Assembly (NCBI RefSeq): GCF_039555335.1
Contig: NW_027305497.1
Coordinates: 775,501 to 839,500, forward strand
Length of the DNA stretch: 64,000 nucleotides
Source: Amphiura filiformis
Lineage: Eukaryota; Echinodermata; Ophiuroidea; Amphilepidida; Amphiuridae
Reading direction: 5' to 3'
Positions 10,150-21,700 of the stretch are shown here, one piece after another; within the stretch, counting starts at the first letter, position 1, and each line of letters starts with the position of its first letter. The translations under genes were made by a program, and so were the position numbers. The notes under the pieces were generated by a model. It saw nothing but the letters and a program-made list of their open reading frames with translations. It searched no databases and was not told the origin of the DNA.

Positions 10150-10990
10150 ATTGACCATACTATAGCCCATAGCTTACGATCATAAGTGGACTACTTTGTT
10201 TCAGAGGCAGACATAAGTGATTTGCATAAGCTACTGCATGTTCTTTGTTATCGTTGGATTTTTGTGCTAATGCTGAACCTATTGCAAATCCGCAAGCATC
10301 CACATATTGCTCATACTCTGGATAAATCAAAATGGGAGGTGACGCAATGTATGGAATTCATGCTCGCATTCTTCATTCCACTCAAAAGAGACACCCTTTT
10401 TGATTAAATGCAATAAAGGTTGCGCAATTTTGGCATAGTTCTTGATATATCTTCTATAAAATCCTGTCAATCCGAACCAGCATCATCAATAAAGAAACAA
10501 ACTTTGGTCCAATGTATTCCTTGAAATACAAGTTCCATGAGACGTTGAAAAGTGGCACTGCTATTCTTTAGACTCATTTGCATTATTTTCCATCTATACA
10601 AACCATGTCTCGTTTAATTAATACAGGTAGACCTAGTGGCTACATTTGCAACCAAGATACTTTAATGAATGTGAGAATCTGCTTCAAAATCCCTTCATAG
10701 TTACTAGATACACCCATGTCAGAATTATCACCATCTATAGTTTTGAGGTATAATCATATTGGAGATTGCTGGTACAATCAACGTTTCTGCCACCAATACA
10801 TTGCAAATTGTCAAGAGATATTTTCTTTGCATAACAATGAAATTTTCGTTCCTCAGAAAGGCAAGCTTCTAACAAAAGAATATCTATTTCATGTGCCAAA
10901 AGGAAATCCCAACCCAGAATAATTGACTGTTGGATATCTCTTGCTATCTTGAATGTGTTTACAAAATGGTCATTCCCCATTAATAAGTCT
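10150..10990 (-). pseudogene. Ty3/gypsy-type retrotransposon pol relic
   Basis: On the minus strand a broken open frame first gives the end of an aspartic protease (LMGNDHFVNTFKI and IILGWDFL), then reverse-transcriptase pieces (SLKNSSATFQRLMELVFQGI and CFFIDD) and an RNase H-side segment (FGLTGFYRRYIKNYAKIAQP and LLHLIKKGVSFEWNEECE). These motifs are characteristic of Ty3/gypsy pol. The order is collinear, but several stops, frame changes and a large RT deletion show it is dead. No LTRs were identified. Confidence 0.75.
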
Positions 10991-11892
10991 ACATCTATAC
11001 ATCCTATTATATCTATTGGGTGTCACCCCTAACTGAAGTGATTGAATTCTTTCTAATTGGTCTTAATGTTTTATTTTTCAAAGTAGGTACACCCCTGAAT
11101 AAACTTTCATTCATAACACATATATACAAGCATAGTATCAATATCAAGACAACTGTCGTTAAAATGTGGAGTACTCACATCAAATTATCACGGTGTTTTC
11201 ACATAATCAATCTACAAAACACCTATACAACACGTATAATGTATAATATATAAAAGAGATGTTATAAACAATATTTTACTAGTATAGAACAGAGAAGTTA
11301 AAGGCTATTCAGTAATTCCAGCAAATATTAATAAATTCCCTAAGATTGAAGGAAAAGTCATTAAAATTGTCATTAGGTATTTTTGTTATCAAAAATTTAG
11401 CAAAAATAAATCAATAAAATAAACGAGGAAAACAGCAGTATTGATAAAGTTGAAGTCCCATTCAAATACATGGAGTACACATTACAGATTCATGTGAAAT
11501 TATCTTTCCAGCTTTCGGCTTAACCACAGGTTAGGTTAGCACATCTATGACACTAGCAAAGGTGCTAAAATCTGAATTTTGATGATTTTTACGATTCTCC
11601 CGATGAGGCAATCACTGAATAGGCCTTTAACTTGTTATTTTAATTCTACTTCACACATGAAATACTCTTATTGAATTGTCTCTAGCGCAAATAAATACTA
11701 TCCCTACTAGCCCTATCCTATAAAGAATATGTAACCTGGCAGTTGGCAGTTTGTAGGTCATAACATGAAATTTAGACTCCGTAAATATAGTAAACTATAC
11801 ACTTTGTAAAAAGTAGGTAATGGTGAGTCCAACGGACGAGGACACAAAACACATCAAGGATCAATAAATGATACAAGAGGATACCTTGAATA
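10991..11892. other. AT-rich intergenic stretch, nothing recognised
   Basis: No convincing ORF, LTR or RNA gene is seen. Part of it may be the 5' region of the gypsy relic, but no repeat boundary could be defined. Confidence 0.35.
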
Positions 11893-12322
11893 AGAACAAC
11901 AGGAAAGAAAAGAAAAAAGCAAGGTACACCAACTTGATGTGGGGAAACAAGTAAAATGCAGACTAGACAGTATGCAGGGGGACACAAACAGCAAATGTAG
12001 GCAGAAGAAGTAGGCAAAGTTCGATAGCCAAAATGTACCAGTTCCAAGGCCCACAGAAGTAAGTGCTGATCCTGCAAAAACAACAAGGATCAATGGTAAT
12101 ACAAAACTGCACTAGAACAAGTGATGAAAATCACTGTGATCACTGTGCATGTAAACAGACAAGCGTAACCAAACATCCAGAGTAGGCACAAAACAGGCAA
12201 AGTTCGATGGCCAAAAATTGCCAATTCCAGAGCCCACAAAAGTGTCAGGAAAACAGTACACTGGAAGTGATGAAAATCACTGTGTACATAGCAGTCAAAC
12301 ACTAAACAGACAAAAAACAACC

Positions 12323-12355
12323 GACGTTTCGAGCAGATAAACTGCTCTTCTTCAG
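12323..12355 (-). ncRNA. Hammerhead-ribozyme-like motif, left arm
   Basis: Minus strand: CTGAAGA, then a 6-bp stem GAGCAG/CTGCTC with a 5-nt loop, then GAAAC and GTC. This follows the hammerhead core order CUGANGA, stem II, GAAA, cleavable UH. One extra A lies between CUGAAGA and stem II, and stems I and III look weak, so activity is uncertain. Confidence 0.5.
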
Positions 12356-12643
12356 GGACAGACAACAAAATATAAAGCAAACAACAAAAACTACATGCTG
12401 TAGTTTAAAAACAAATTCAAGTCAAAAAATTGAAGGCAAGTTCAAATTTAAATAAGTAGCAAAAAAGAAAAAGACAGCAAACTCAGAGCAAAATAAGTTG
12501 TGTCTTCTCTCATTGAGAGCAAATTCACTACGATTCACGGTAGTTATTTAAATTTGAACTTGCCTTCAATTTTTTGACTTGAATTTGTTTTTAAACTACA
12601 GCATGTAGTTTTTGTTGTTTGCTTTATATTTTGTTGTCTGTCC

Positions 12644-12676
12644 CTGAAGAAGAGCAGTTTATCTGCTCGAAACGTC
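12644..12676 (+). ncRNA. Hammerhead-ribozyme-like motif, right arm
   Basis: This is the same 33-nt core as the left-arm copy, in mirror orientation. Both arms keep the motif unchanged although other positions differ between arms, which hints at selection or recent duplication. The short stem III would favour a dimeric form, as proposed for Penelope-type hammerheads. Confidence 0.5.
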
Positions 12677-13166
12677 GGTTGTTTTTTGTCTGTTTAGTGT
12701 TTGACTGCTATGTACACAGTGATTTTCATCACGTCCAGTGTACTGTTTTCCTGACACTTTTGTGGGCTCTGGAATTGGCAATTTTTGGCCATCGAACTTT
12801 GCCTGTTTTGTGCCTACTCTGGATGTTTGGTTAAGCTTGTCTGTTTACATGCACAGTGATCACAGTGATTTTCATCACTTGTTCTAGTGCAGTTTTGTAT
12901 TACCATTGATCCTTGTTGTTTTTGCAGGATCAGCACTTACTTCTGTGGGCCTTGAACTGGTACATTTTGGCTATCGAACTTTGCCTACTTCTTCTGCCTA
13001 CATTTGCTGTTTGTGTCCCCCTGCATACTGTCTAGTCTGCATTTTACTTGTTTCCCCACATCAAGTTGGTGTACCTTGCTTTTTTCTTTCCTATACACTT
13101 TGTGTTAATTTGAGAACATTGTCATTGCAATTGGATCATTTTGAAAATTTTACCCATTTTCAAATT

Positions 13167-13756
13167 TGTGACCGTCCATGGCGAATGAGTCGTAAATTCC
13201 TCCCCGGTCAATTTTGTTTTATTTCGTGTTTAAAAATAAACATCATAAACTTAAAAATGGTATATCATTTGACTTCAAACGATATCCAGAAGCGGGGTTA
13301 TGGTTTGTTAAACTTTGCTCCTTCAACAAAATTATAGCTTTTTAAGGTTTCTACGTGTGTCTCTTTTTCCACATTGCTGGCAATAAATATCAAACAATCA
13401 TAATTGGCGGTCATTTCAAATCATCCCCAAGTCAACGAGGTTTAAGAAGGTTCTCTCATTGTTAATTGTTGGTTATGCATACCTATACAAAATACAATGC
13501 CTGGTAACCCACCACTTGAAAAGATTTAGCAAAAGCAAACAAAGACCAGAGCTATTAAAAGTTCTATAGCCATCTAAGGTAGAAGCTTATTATCCACTTC
13601 AATAATATGATTATTGATTGGTGTTGTGACTATCAAAATAAGACAGATGTCGCGCCAGCTTAAGTGACCGATGAATACGACCTTCGTACACATTTTAGAC
13701 CGTAACTCAGAGTACAATTTAGGGAATTTACGGCTCGTTTGTGCTGCCGGGTCACA
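13167..13756. mobile_element. MITE with AATGAGTCGTAAATTC inverted ends (copy 2)
   Basis: The ends TGTGACCGTCCATGGCGAAT and TTTGTGCTGCCGGGTCACA are inverted, continuing inward as GAGTCGTAAATTC and GAATTTACGGCTCG. The family is the same as 5306-5870, and the interior matches throughout. Confidence 0.75.
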
Positions 13757-14156
13757 TTTGTTTTTACCCTTTGACCAGTGACCTTTTTCATTAGGTCCTT
13801 GAAATGGATAAATGCATATTACTACATACAGAAAATAATAAAAATAATATACACTTTTAGAGCGCGTTACAAACTTACGTTTTTCAATATGCGCTTTACA
13901 AACAAAACAATCTTAACTACAAGATGTACTACAAATTTAAAAGCCCAATAGAGCAAGATACGGATAAATCAGCAATTTTAAAAATAATACAATCATCTGA
14001 GTAATAATAACATACAAAAAATGGCACAGAAGTATGAAATATCGTTTAATTAGTGGACCTCAACACGCAACACGCCAAAATATCTGCACTCTGGATGCAG
14101 CGTACAATTTTAATAACGTCAATACCGTCATGTGGGCGCATCGTGGTGGTGGTAAA
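13757..14156. other. AT-rich spacer, nothing recognised
   Basis: It contains no recognisable gene or repeat before the ACT microsatellite. Confidence 0.35.
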
Positions 14157-14362
<206 letters not shown>

Positions 14363-14447
14363 GGGTTGCACGATGAAGTCTTCAATAGTCGTAGTCGCGA
14401 CTCGCGACTGGTATTGGAAGTCGCCGCTTTTGATTATGACTTGGTGA

Positions 14448-14993
14448 CAGTGGCGTAGCAAGAGCATCAGGGGCCCATGGACAAGGATCAGTATGGGCCC
14501 CTTTAACCAGGGCGCGATTTACCTTATGGGGGCCCTGGGCCAGGCCAAAATTTAGAGGCCCTGAAGGCTCATGTGCCGAGGAAGGCATGTGCAATCAAGA
14601 CAGTAGCCAAGTTTTGGTTTTCATATATTATAGAGGGGGACTAACATATTTTGTTCTGATGTTTAATACTAGGACATTTGCACGCGAAAAAAAATCTATT
14701 TCAGACTATTTTAACCCCAGATCAACATGAATTACGCTATTTGAATGCGCGCGAAGCGCAGAAAAAAATGGTACAATTTTGCCCTATTTTGGTCAAAAAA
14801 AACATGCATAGGGCAATTTTGTGGCCCCAAAGGGCCCTGGACCCTGGCCCATCTGACCCAATGGTAAATTGGGCCCTGCTCTCCATTATCCCATTATCAG
14901 CCCTTATTTAATTTTCGTTTTTGTGTTCGGGGCCCCCTGAACCCTCGGGGCTTTTGGACTTCGTCCACCCTTCCCCCGCTTGCTACGCCCCTG
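14448..14993. mobile_element. hAT-type MITE, 8-bp TSD CTTGGTGA
   Basis: It starts CAGTGGCGTAGCAAG and ends CTTGCTACGCCCCTG, imperfect inverted ends. The flanks 14440-14447 and 14994-15001 are both CTTGGTGA, an exact 8-bp target duplication as made by hAT transposases. The interior is GC-rich (GGGCCCTGG blocks) and non-coding. Confidence 0.85.
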
Positions 14994-15001
14994 CTTGGTG
15001 A

Positions 15002-15589
15002 TGGCGATTATGTTCCCAAAAAGCATGTTTTGTAGTGTAGAAGCATAAACTCTCATGTTGCCTCATCTTCCTTATCGAATTCCCTGAAGGGGTACCATTT
15101 GTAGATCGGTGACCGTATCTTGTTTTTGGCATGTGGTTGGTTCATCAGCTATACCTATACAGTAGTACACAATTTTGAGAATATGTTTACTATACCATTT
15201 TAACCCTGATGTGGCAGTGACGTCAGTGGACATTTCATTGGGCGCAGTTTTGTAGTGTTCGCACAAAGCGGTGGTTTACATACACTCACCCTTAAAGTCG
15301 CTGCATAGATGCGAGTGCCAAACAGCTGCCTCAGTGCGTTGACGTCACAACCACATCAAAGTGGAAAATGGTATAGGTTCAACGCATTAAACGATTTCAG
15401 TATGTTTTTAAACACTCATACGTCATCGGTGGGCAAATAATACCCAACGCTGGTTAAATATCAAGTCTAAATTAATGGGCAAATATTAAACCAACATTTG
15501 GTGTAACTAAACTAAACTCCAGGCAAATTCTACCCATAATTGGTTAACTTCGCCCAATAACTAGATTCTTGTTATTTGCACTAACATTA
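15002..15589. other. Intergenic stretch, nothing recognised
   Basis: No long ORF is present. AT-rich text with several TTAAC/GTTAA words, also frequent at 17.4-17.8 kb, suggests an unclassified repeat. Confidence 0.35.
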
Positions 15590-16370
15590 GTCACTTCCGG
15601 TCAATGGCCAAAAATGCGTTACTTCTTCCATATACAAATAATACATAAAACAATGACGTCACATGCATTAGCTATAGCCAATGTCTAAAAGTTATTATCC
15701 AGAATTATTAGGGGTCAAATGTCATTTGGGGTTACTTCCGGTATTTAACGAGATATCTAAAAAATGCTGCTACTTCGGCCAATTACATAGAACAACGATA
15801 TCTCTTAGTCACTAGGACCAGTGGCTTGTAGCTCAAATGTCAACAATAAACTTTCGGTCAAAGCTTATCCACTTCCGGTCAATGGCCAAAAATGTGATTT
15901 TTACTTAAAAAAGCTATTCCTTCCACAAATTACATGCACGATGACGTCACTTTTACAGATGCATCAGCAACTGCCAGTGTCTAAAAATCATTATTCAGAA
16001 TTGGGGTCAAATGTCATTTTAGGGGTTACTTTTCGTTTATATTCCCCAAATGCTTTCACATTGTTGCTACTACCGACAACAACAATGTCACTTGGTCACT
16101 AGATCCAATTGCTGGTGGCACAAATGTCAAGTGACAACTCGAGCCAGAAAAACAATTTATTCAATTTCCAAAATTAGGGTCGGTATTCTTTTGTACAGTA
16201 AAATCTTTTTCCAGATTTTTAAAATTCGGGTCGGTCAGATGAGTAAACCAAACAACCTTTTCTTGGCCATAGCCAGTGTCTATACAGAATTAGGGTCAAA
16301 GGTCATAGAAAGTTACTTCCTGTATGAAACGAAATACCTTAGGAAATCGCGCTATAGCACATGGCAATGT
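15590..16370. repeat. Tandem repeat, period about 280 bp, ~2.5 diverged copies
   Basis: CACTTCCGGTCAATGGCCAA recurs at about 15593 and 15870. The downstream order GATGACGTCAC, CAATGTCTAAAA / CAGTGTCTAAAA, GGGGTCAAATGTCATTT, GGTTACTT and GTCACTAG is repeated in each copy, with a partial third copy near 16260. It is non-coding. Confidence 0.6.
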
Positions 16371-16441
16371 CGCACGGGAATATTTTAATGAATACTGAAT
16401 TAAAGTTTTAACTTCAACACTACACTATTTTTCTCTCACCT

Positions 16442-16478
16442 GGAACGTTTTCACTAGTTCGACTAGCGTCTTCAACAG
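16442..16478 (-). ncRNA. Degenerate hammerhead-like motif, left arm
   Basis: On the minus strand it reads TTGAAGACGCTAGTCGAACT then AGTGAAAACGTTCC. The first base of the CUGAAGA box is changed to U, so this copy is probably inactive. Confidence 0.35.
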
Positions 16479-16567
16479 ATGGTGATGCTGTGAAGATATC
16501 TTGATTACAATTGCGATATCTGTCACTGATGACGTCATATGATTGACAGAATGACATCATAGGATGT

Positions 16568-17038
16568 TACGGCATCAGCAGGTTGTCCCAACTAGGATCT
16601 ATTTCTAGTCCTTGGTCACGATTTAGTCTCGGTTTCTGAGTCCTTATCTGTATGGCTTCAAGAACTCTCCGGGAAAATTCTTTCTGTTCCCGTTCTAGCC
16701 CCGGGGTTGGAGCACCTTGACGTTTTCCCAATCAATCTGGTGGCCTTTAGATCTCACTACATGTTCTCTGACCGCTGATCTGGAGCTGTCATCGGTAGAC
16801 TTGTGTTCAGCCTTTTCTCAAGCTTCCTGGCAGATTCGCCAATATAACTCGCGTCACAATCAGCACAGTCGATTTGATACACAATCCCAGATTGTTTAAA
16901 CGGGTCTGCCCTGTCTTTAGGGGCTACTAGCGCACTCCTCAGTGTATTTTGAGGTTTGAAGGTGGTTGAAACTCCCGCAGTCCCGAACGATCTGCGTAGC
17001 TTCTCAGAAAGGCATTCTATGTAAGGTAAGGTTACAAA
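16568..17038 (-). pseudogene. Penelope-like GIY-YIG endonuclease, frameshifted
   Basis: One frame gives FVTLPYIECLSEKLRRSFG, then FKPQNTLRSAL, GIVYQIDCADCDASYIGES and ARKLEKRL, ending at a stop after PDQRSENM. Another frame then gives REQKEFSRRVLEAIQIRTQK, RLNRDQGL and DPSWDNLL. This is the linker plus GIY-YIG nuclease of Penelope-like retroelements, with the CxxC before YIGES that is usual in the family. The nuclease would nick target DNA for reverse transcription. At least one frameshift and a stop make it defective. Confidence 0.8.
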
Positions 17039-17236
17039 TCCTTTGTTGGCTGTTTCTGTGTCTTGGTTCTGAGAAGACCTGTCTTTTTCTTTGGGCTGAC
17101 CGCGAAAGAAAGTCCAGTCTTGGTAACCGCAGTTCTTTAGCGTGTTCTCCTATGACGTCATTCTTTCAATCATATGACGTCATCAGTGTGCGATATCTCA
17201 ATTGTAGACAAGATATCAACACAGCATCACCATCTG

Positions 17237-17268
17237 CTGAAGACGCTAGTCGGACTAGTGAAAACGTT
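17237..17268 (+). ncRNA. Hammerhead-ribozyme-like motif, right arm of the Penelope relic
   Basis: CTGAAGA, one unpaired C, a 6-bp stem GCTAGT/ACTAGT with loop CGG, then GAAAAC and GTT. It has the same layout as the 12.3/12.6-kb motifs but a different stem sequence, which is covariation expected of a structured RNA. Confidence 0.45.
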
Positions 17269-17330
17269 CCAGGTGAGCGAAAAATAGTGTAGTGTTGAGG
17301 TTAAAACTTCAATTCATTTTATCTACCACT

Positions 17331-17865
17331 ACCTATGAATATCCACTCGTATACTGAATAAGTGGTTAACAATTGAAACACGCTTGAATTTGGAATTTAT
17401 CTAGGGACGTGGCTAGATTAGCAGAAAAAATGAGAAAGAAATAACATTGCAGTTACAGACCACATGAATTTTGCAAATGGCTAAGGAATAATATTAACAA
17501 GAACAACAGCAATACACTCCCAGAATGCTGGTTAAAATTGTATTGGTTCAAATATTTTACCCAACATTAATTTCAGACATTTAACTAGAAGTTACAATGT
17601 AACCAAACATTGGTAAAATTATTTTAACCAACCGTTGAGTTAAAAGGTAAATATGACCAAATTGTAAAAACTTACATAAAATATGTCTTTTTAAATGAAT
17701 GTGTGCCTTTGGTTACCAATCAAACAACACAATAATTTGTTCAAATACGTTTACCCAATGTATCTTAGATTTTGATTAAATGTTGGTTAAAAACAAAATA
17801 AACGAACCAACCGATATTTAACCAGTGTTCTGAGAGTATAGTAACAACACAATTATATACCTTAC
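17331..17865. other. Region downstream of the last recognised kinase exon
   Basis: It is AT-rich, with repeated TTAACCA/TGGTTAA words. The C-terminal exon(s) of the kinase gene should lie here or further left on the minus strand, but no exon could be recognised. Confidence 0.35.
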
Positions 17866-18700
17866 CATCGATCACCTCCAGTGCTTCTTCAAGACTTGGA
17901 CGACACTTTGGGTCTGCATTCCAACAACGCGATATCAGATCTCCTAATGCTTCAGGGAAGTCAGGTGGAATATTCGGCTTTATGTTCTCTGTAGCTACTT
18001 TATATACCACATGCATCATATCTAGATTTTCGAATGGAGCCTTTCCCGAGCCTATTTCCAGTACCATCAATCCATACGCATAGATATCAGATTTGAAGGA
18101 GAAGTGATCATCTGTGTGGATTTCAGGTGCCATGTAGCGCCACGTACCTTTCGCGGTTGAAGTAGTCTCCGAGTCAACCATCTCTCTAGCTAGTCCGAAG
18201 TCCGATAACTTTAATACATCATCAAACAGCAGGGCGTTGGAGACTTTCAGATCTCTATGAAGGATCCGCCTTTTGTGAAGATATTGCAACGCTAAGGCGG
18301 ATTCTCTGGCCCATTTCTTCAACAACCTGACGGTTATTTGCGATCCTTGGTGCTGTGTAAGATAGTCGCTGACTGTACCATTTGGCGCGTATTCAAGTAA
18401 CAATATCTTTGTGCCCATGCGATCATCTAAGACTCCGTGAAGCTTGACAATGTTTGGATGATCTAGATCTTTCATCACCTCGGATTCCTCCTTTAGATCA
18501 TCCTCTGCTATACGTTTAGCGGCTGCTTCTACTAAATCTAAGAACGGTTTCTTAAATGTTACTCTATATACGATGCCGTAGCTACCCCTTCCAAGCTGTT
18601 TGTGAAACTCGAGGTCTGATACTTGTAGCGTTGTTGCCGTAAGAGGGGATGTTTGTATTTTCGGTACGTTAGAAGGAGGTGGTAATACTTCGGCGTCATG
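17866..18700 (-). CDS. Kinase exon: complete TKL/MAP3K-like protein kinase domain
   Basis: Acceptor TTCTATTCTGCAG and donor G|GTAAGG (phase 0 to 1) give 278 codons. Motifs in order are the glycine loop LGRGSYGIVYRV, AAAKRI with the ATP lysine, E in EESEVMKDLDHPNIVKLHG, hinge LLLEYAPNGTVSDYL, catalytic HRDLKVSN, DFGLARE, activation-loop end GTWRYMAPE, DIYAYGLMVLEI and the final arginine in CRPSLEEAL. All catalytic residues are present. K two after the catalytic D and GTxRYMAPE mark a Ser/Thr kinase close to MLK/TAK1-like or plant-type TKL kinases; the tyrosine-kinase AARN and KWMAPE motifs are absent. Open frame continues upstream to 18790 (ELATIFEASKNDQIINSIL), so a longer exon is possible. 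Confidence 0.9.
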
Positions 18701-21700
18701 CTGCAGAATAGAATTAATAATTTGATCATTCTTAGATGCTTCGAATATTGTGGCTAATTCTTTTAATGTTAATAAAACATTTTTACCCAAAATATAACCG
18801 TTTAGAACGTTTTAAAATGTTGACAAATTTGACCCCATGCAAAAGGTCATTGACCTTTGACTTGTTTCGGCCATATCTCCAAAACTAAACATCTCAGAGT
18901 AATGAAATGATTGACTTTTTTGTTCCTTGTACTAAGAGGAACATTTTGAGTTATATTTGAATTGATTCTGAGCATTTCTTGTTCCATTACCCCCTGTGAC
19001 CCCCAGTTGACATCTTTGGGTACGTTTATATTTTAATTGGCGTTTACAAACATGTTCACCAGACCCATACAAGCTAAAAAACAACATCAAATATAAAGTG
19101 GACACTATTTCCCTCTTGAGCACAATTCTGAGACCGACTAATAGACTTCCTTTAATTTTTGAGTATTTTAGCTCACAATTGGGAATTATATGCACCACTT
19201 TTAAACATAACATGACTTACCAATGCGGATAAGTCCTCGTTGTCTGCCATAGTAGTTCCAGTTATCTGAATTGCAGTAATTTATGAAAAACTAAATCAGT
19301 AAACCTGTTCAATCGCTTCAAATATTCACAGAAGTTTATGCTTGTCTTTTAACACCAAAAATAGAAATTATTTTAATATGGGAATCCCCTTGTCTTTTAA
19401 CACCAAAAATAGAAATTATGTTAATATGGGAATTCCCTGTTTTCCACTTAAACAATCATTCATACATACTCGCTATATAACAGCGCGCACGATTGGTCGA
19501 GAAATCCCAGAAGAGAAGAAAAAGCTTGTGCGGTGGAATGGTGTCAAAGAAACAGACCGGAAAGCGAACCAAGGATATGAGCCCCATGAACACAAGAAAG
19601 CCCTCACCAGCCTTGTCAAAGATGTTGATGAGGACATTTATTTATATGCCCGAGCAGTACAAGGAAACTTACTACATAGGATATACAAGTAGATACATCT
19701 TGGAATAAAGTATTGTTTCTTTGGTCTCCAGAACAACTTCCACGTAAACTCCCTCCACGACATCGACACATCCCCATCTCCAGCCAACCTTAAACTCGGG
19801 GAAAGACCAATCTAGGTTTATGCCAGCACTGCACCCTGTTTCACATCTCAATGCTAGCACTCCCTTGAAAATGGAAATTATAACAGGAGACACGATCAAA
19901 CGCTCAGAGCATAAGTCGAGGGTACGGTTCCTTTCATCCAAGAAGCAAACTCCCAAACGTCATGAGCAAGGAAATGTTCCAAACATATGATTCCAAACCA
20001 GGCAGGGAAAAGTATGTAGAAATCATTTTCCACTGCTACCAAGTGACACACTATCGCAAATTCTGAACCAAGGCAATAGCTGGAGTTCCTCATGGATGAA
20101 GAACACAATCAAATCGTATTCCCTCCACAAATTCTAAAGACTGCCAAGATAACAGAGAGTTTGCGAAATGAAGTTTGAAAATTTACTTCAACCTTAACGG
20201 TAAACGGTAACTGCGCATATATCTATTGGATTTCTTGCTCAGTTTTACTTCAACGCGAACGTCTGATTGGTTTCTACGCCAATAACGTCTTCTCGCTTAA
20301 AATCGGGACATATGTATCAATGGGCGATCAAAACAAGGGCATGTGTAAGTGACTGCTCCCTATTTGTGTTTGGTCAAGAATGTTATTGGTCACACTTCAA
20401 GACAAAAGACAAAAAACGATGAGGTGCTTCATTTCAATAAAGATGAATGGACTCGCAAGACGATGACCTCCTGAACAGCGCTAATCTCCTTATCATATTA
20501 TTTTTAAACTCGATATGATGTTTCGATTAAATATTCTTATGATAGTAAGCCTATAATATTTAATAAAGGCTCAATTATTAAATTTAATTTTAGCTTTGTC
20601 AATGTCATATTTCTATTTTATAACACAAAGCGTAATGAAAACACAAATTAATTCTTTCTTTCCCCTCCTTCTCTATCTCTCTCCCCTCCCCCTGCTGTTT
20701 CCCCTCCCCTTCTCGACTCCCCCCTCCCTCTCTCCTCCCTCTTTCTTTGCTCTCTCAAACTTTACCCCTCCTATAATACCCCACTCCCATTCGTATATAA
20801 GACGCCTGCAGGATTATTAGCGGCCACAACGCATAGAGAGCTGCACCTAGGTTTCATTATCATTGAGGTATAGGACTTTTTATTTTTTCGGAGAAGAGCA
20901 GGTAGGGCAACTACTTGATTATATGTCTACATGTTCATACTACATACTCTGAAAATTTCAGAAAATTCGCACGAGTCCATTTTTTTTAAATCACATTTTT
21001 GTTCCTAAAATGGGTGTTATAGCGCCCTCAACGGGCACTCTCTCCATAGGGCTACATGTAAAGACCAGTTATAGACAAATGGCCCTAAAATAAAACGGAC
21101 TCGTGCGAATTTCCTCAAATTTTGCATATGTTGTAGATTTAACATCTGAAATGTAATGCAAGTGATGTCGTTGCTGCTCTCCTAAATTCATTTTTAAAAT
21201 GTCCGCCCCAGACCAAGGTGAGAGACGAATAGGAATCGGAGCCCAAATCCGGTCATTTATCGGACGTTGAACGATCGGATATAATAAGACGCCTGCAGGA
21301 TTATTAGCGGCCACAACGCATAGAGAGAACGGGAATCGGACCCCAAATTCCACCGAATCTCCTGCCGGACTGGTGATTTTTCCACCGGATAAAATATTTT
21401 TGTATACGGTGATGTTCGTTAACCCAGTCCGTCAATAGTGTGACAGAGCCATAAGACGTTTGCAGGATTATTACAACGCATAGAGAAACGAACGGAAATC
21501 GGACCCCGAATCTATGCCGAACTGGTGATATTGCCCCTGATAAAATATGTTTGTATTTTTTATCCAGTCCGTCTAATTGTAACAAAGGCATAATATGAGC
21601 ACAAAGGATGGATCTACGAGTAGATTAAGTCATGTAGTGCAATCCCAATTATTTTTGTTTGCCGGATGAAAAACTAAAAATTGAACGGTGATATTCGTCT

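Larger units (their letters stand above)
11893..13093. mobile_element. 1.2-kb palindrome, Penelope-like-element terminal repeat pair
   Basis: The left arm (about 11893-12458) and right arm (about 12544-13093) are near-identical inverted copies separated by ~85 bp. Each arm contains the hammerhead-like core (CTGAAGA, hairpin, GAAAC, GTC) and two related tandem units (GGAATTGGCAATTTTTGGCC and GAACTGGTACATTTTGGCTA). Penelope-like elements are known to carry hammerhead motifs in their terminal repeats and to insert as inverted partial copies. No RT or endonuclease ORF is present. A long-read fold-back artefact is an alternative for so perfect a palindrome. Confidence 0.6.
16390..17330 (-). mobile_element. 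Penelope-like element relic between inverted ~180-bp arms
   Basis: The arms 16390-16570 and 17150-17330 are inverted copies (CACTATTTTTCTCTCACCTG against GGTGAGCGAAAAATAGTGTAG), each with a CTGAAGACGCTAGTC-type hammerhead-like hairpin. A minus-strand GIY-YIG endonuclease relic lies between them. Most of the reverse transcriptase is missing. Confidence 0.75.

Noticed and set aside
12619..13337. Mirror-image short ORFs with EEEQFICSKRRL
   Set aside because: They are readings through the hammerhead-like hairpin in each palindrome arm; such peptides recur in many genomes because the RNA motif does.
17765..18790. Receptor tyrosine kinase identity for the kinase
   Set aside because: HRDLKVSN and GTWRYMAPE are Ser/Thr-type; the HRDLAARN and KWMAPE motifs of tyrosine kinases are missing.
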